Part shown: positions 63,561 through 64,000 of the stretch, in pieces
Numbering within the stretch: the stretch's first letter is position 1
Layout of the letters: the number at the start of each line of letters is the position of its first letter
DNA from: Prostheceraeus crozeri
Taxonomy: Eukaryota > Platyhelminthes > Polycladida > Euryleptidae
Direction: 5' to 3'
DNA length: 64,000 nt
Assembly: GCA_907163375.1 (NCBI GenBank)
Contig: CAJQUW010016884.1
Location: forward strand, 57,360 to 121,359
Notes under the pieces: generated by a model
Seen by the model: only the letters and a program-made list of their open reading frames with translations
The model's database searches: none
Told to the model about the DNA's origin: nothing
Translations under genes and position numbers: made by a program

Positions 63561-64000
63561 TTATACCTCTCGAACCAAAAGATCTATCATAATCTCTTCG
63601 CCTCCAAAATTTATTTCTTGTCCTTTCTCATCAGTGATTCTAATGTTAATGTTGTTAATAGTTTTTCTTGTAATAGGGAAATATATTAATGTTTGTGGAA
63701 TTACATTTAATCTATAACCAATGGGAACAGTAAAAGCTGGAAAACTGAATATTAAATTTGATAATTTACCATTTATATAACCTCCTTCAATAATGTCACA
63801 ATGTACAACAATTGAATTTATTTCAGTTATTTTTGGAATCTTCTCACTTAAATGATAACCTTGACTATAAGTTTGTTTATTAAATCCTAATAGCTTTGAC
63901 AATGATCTATCATGATTAAAATCAACTTGATGATTTTCGTCTAAAGTAAGAGAAAATTTATTAACTGCCGGTTCAACTGCAAAATGTAATTGTTTCTTAT
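63561..64000 (-). CDS. Capsid-like protein of the Polinton-like element (partial)
   Basis: C-terminal part of a minus-strand frame that remains open to the window's right edge. The LSKLLGFNKQTYSQG, IVVHCDIIEGGYINGK and INIRITDEKGQEINFGGEEI segments resemble proteins I associate with capsid-type genes in invertebrate Polinton-like elements, with a beta-rich pattern. Minor versus major capsid role is not decidable from this part. Confidence 0.55.
   Translation of the reverse strand, partial: KKQLHFAVEPAVNKFSLTLDENHQVDFNHDRSLSKLLGFNKQTYSQGYHLSEKIPKITEINSIVVHCDIIEGGYINGKLSNLIFSFPAFTVPIGYRLNVIPQTLIYFPITRKTINNINIRITDEKGQEINFGGEEIMIDLLVREV

Larger units (their letters stand above)
61250..64000. mobile_element. 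Polinton/Polinton-like element, left part, runs off the window
   Basis: From about 61.25 kb the base composition shifts to markedly lower GC, and the content becomes that of a virus-like DNA element: a hydrophobic protein, a packaging ATPase and a capsid-like protein, with repeats at the presumed end. It is cut by the window's right edge, so wholeness cannot be judged. The parts visible here look largely open, suggesting a fairly recent copy. The left boundary is approximate. Confidence 0.75.

Overview
The window is nuclear DNA of an invertebrate animal. It has spliced exons with GT-AG borders, long AT-rich introns and many eukaryotic transposon families, with no operons or bacterial signals. 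The phylum cannot be fixed from the sequence.

The backbone is one host gene on the + strand: an orthologue of TDRD9 (Spindle-E type), the DExH-box helicase plus Tudor-domain protein of the germline piRNA pathway. I could place 18 coding exons from 4502 to 53219. Every splice phase agrees and they sum to 5082 bases (1693 residues plus stop). The protein has an RG-rich N-terminus, helicase motifs I to VI, the HA2 region, one recognisable extended Tudor domain, and a C-terminal Cys2-His2-like finger. I see no other host gene. 1-4501 is upstream or 5' non-coding sequence, and 53220-60690 is intergenic.

The introns hold a dense, often nested collection of mobile elements. Intron 1 has a 5'-truncated LINE. 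Intron 2 has a hAT-type element with an apparently intact DD41D mariner inside it. Intron 5 has a Penelope-like element with an inverted terminal copy. Intron 7 has a short hAT with a BED-finger remnant. Intron 8 has an ISL2EU-like element (THAP transposase plus a SWIM/YqaJ-type gene). Intron 9 has a hAT with a 538-codon transposase ORF. Intron 11 has a palindromic satellite-like element and a hAT deletion derivative. Intron 13 has two Crypton-like tyrosine-recombinase genes, one interrupted by a foldback element and both bracketed by elaborate hairpins. Intron 14 has a SINE. Intron 17 has a DD34D mariner, a pogo-like MITE and more foldbacks.

The right edge (about 61.25-64.0 kb) is visibly poorer in GC. 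It carries the start of a Polinton or Polinton-like element with a hydrophobic protein, an FtsK/HerA-type packaging ATPase and a capsid-like protein. It is preceded by a 97-bp tandem repeat and continues past the window.

The most unusual signal is a recurrent hairpin design around the Crypton-like genes (38.4, 41.8, 42.15 and 44.06 kb). The stems differ in sequence, but their segments are joined by symmetric GA/GA internal loops, and three of the four have a GAA-type or GCGAAG tip.
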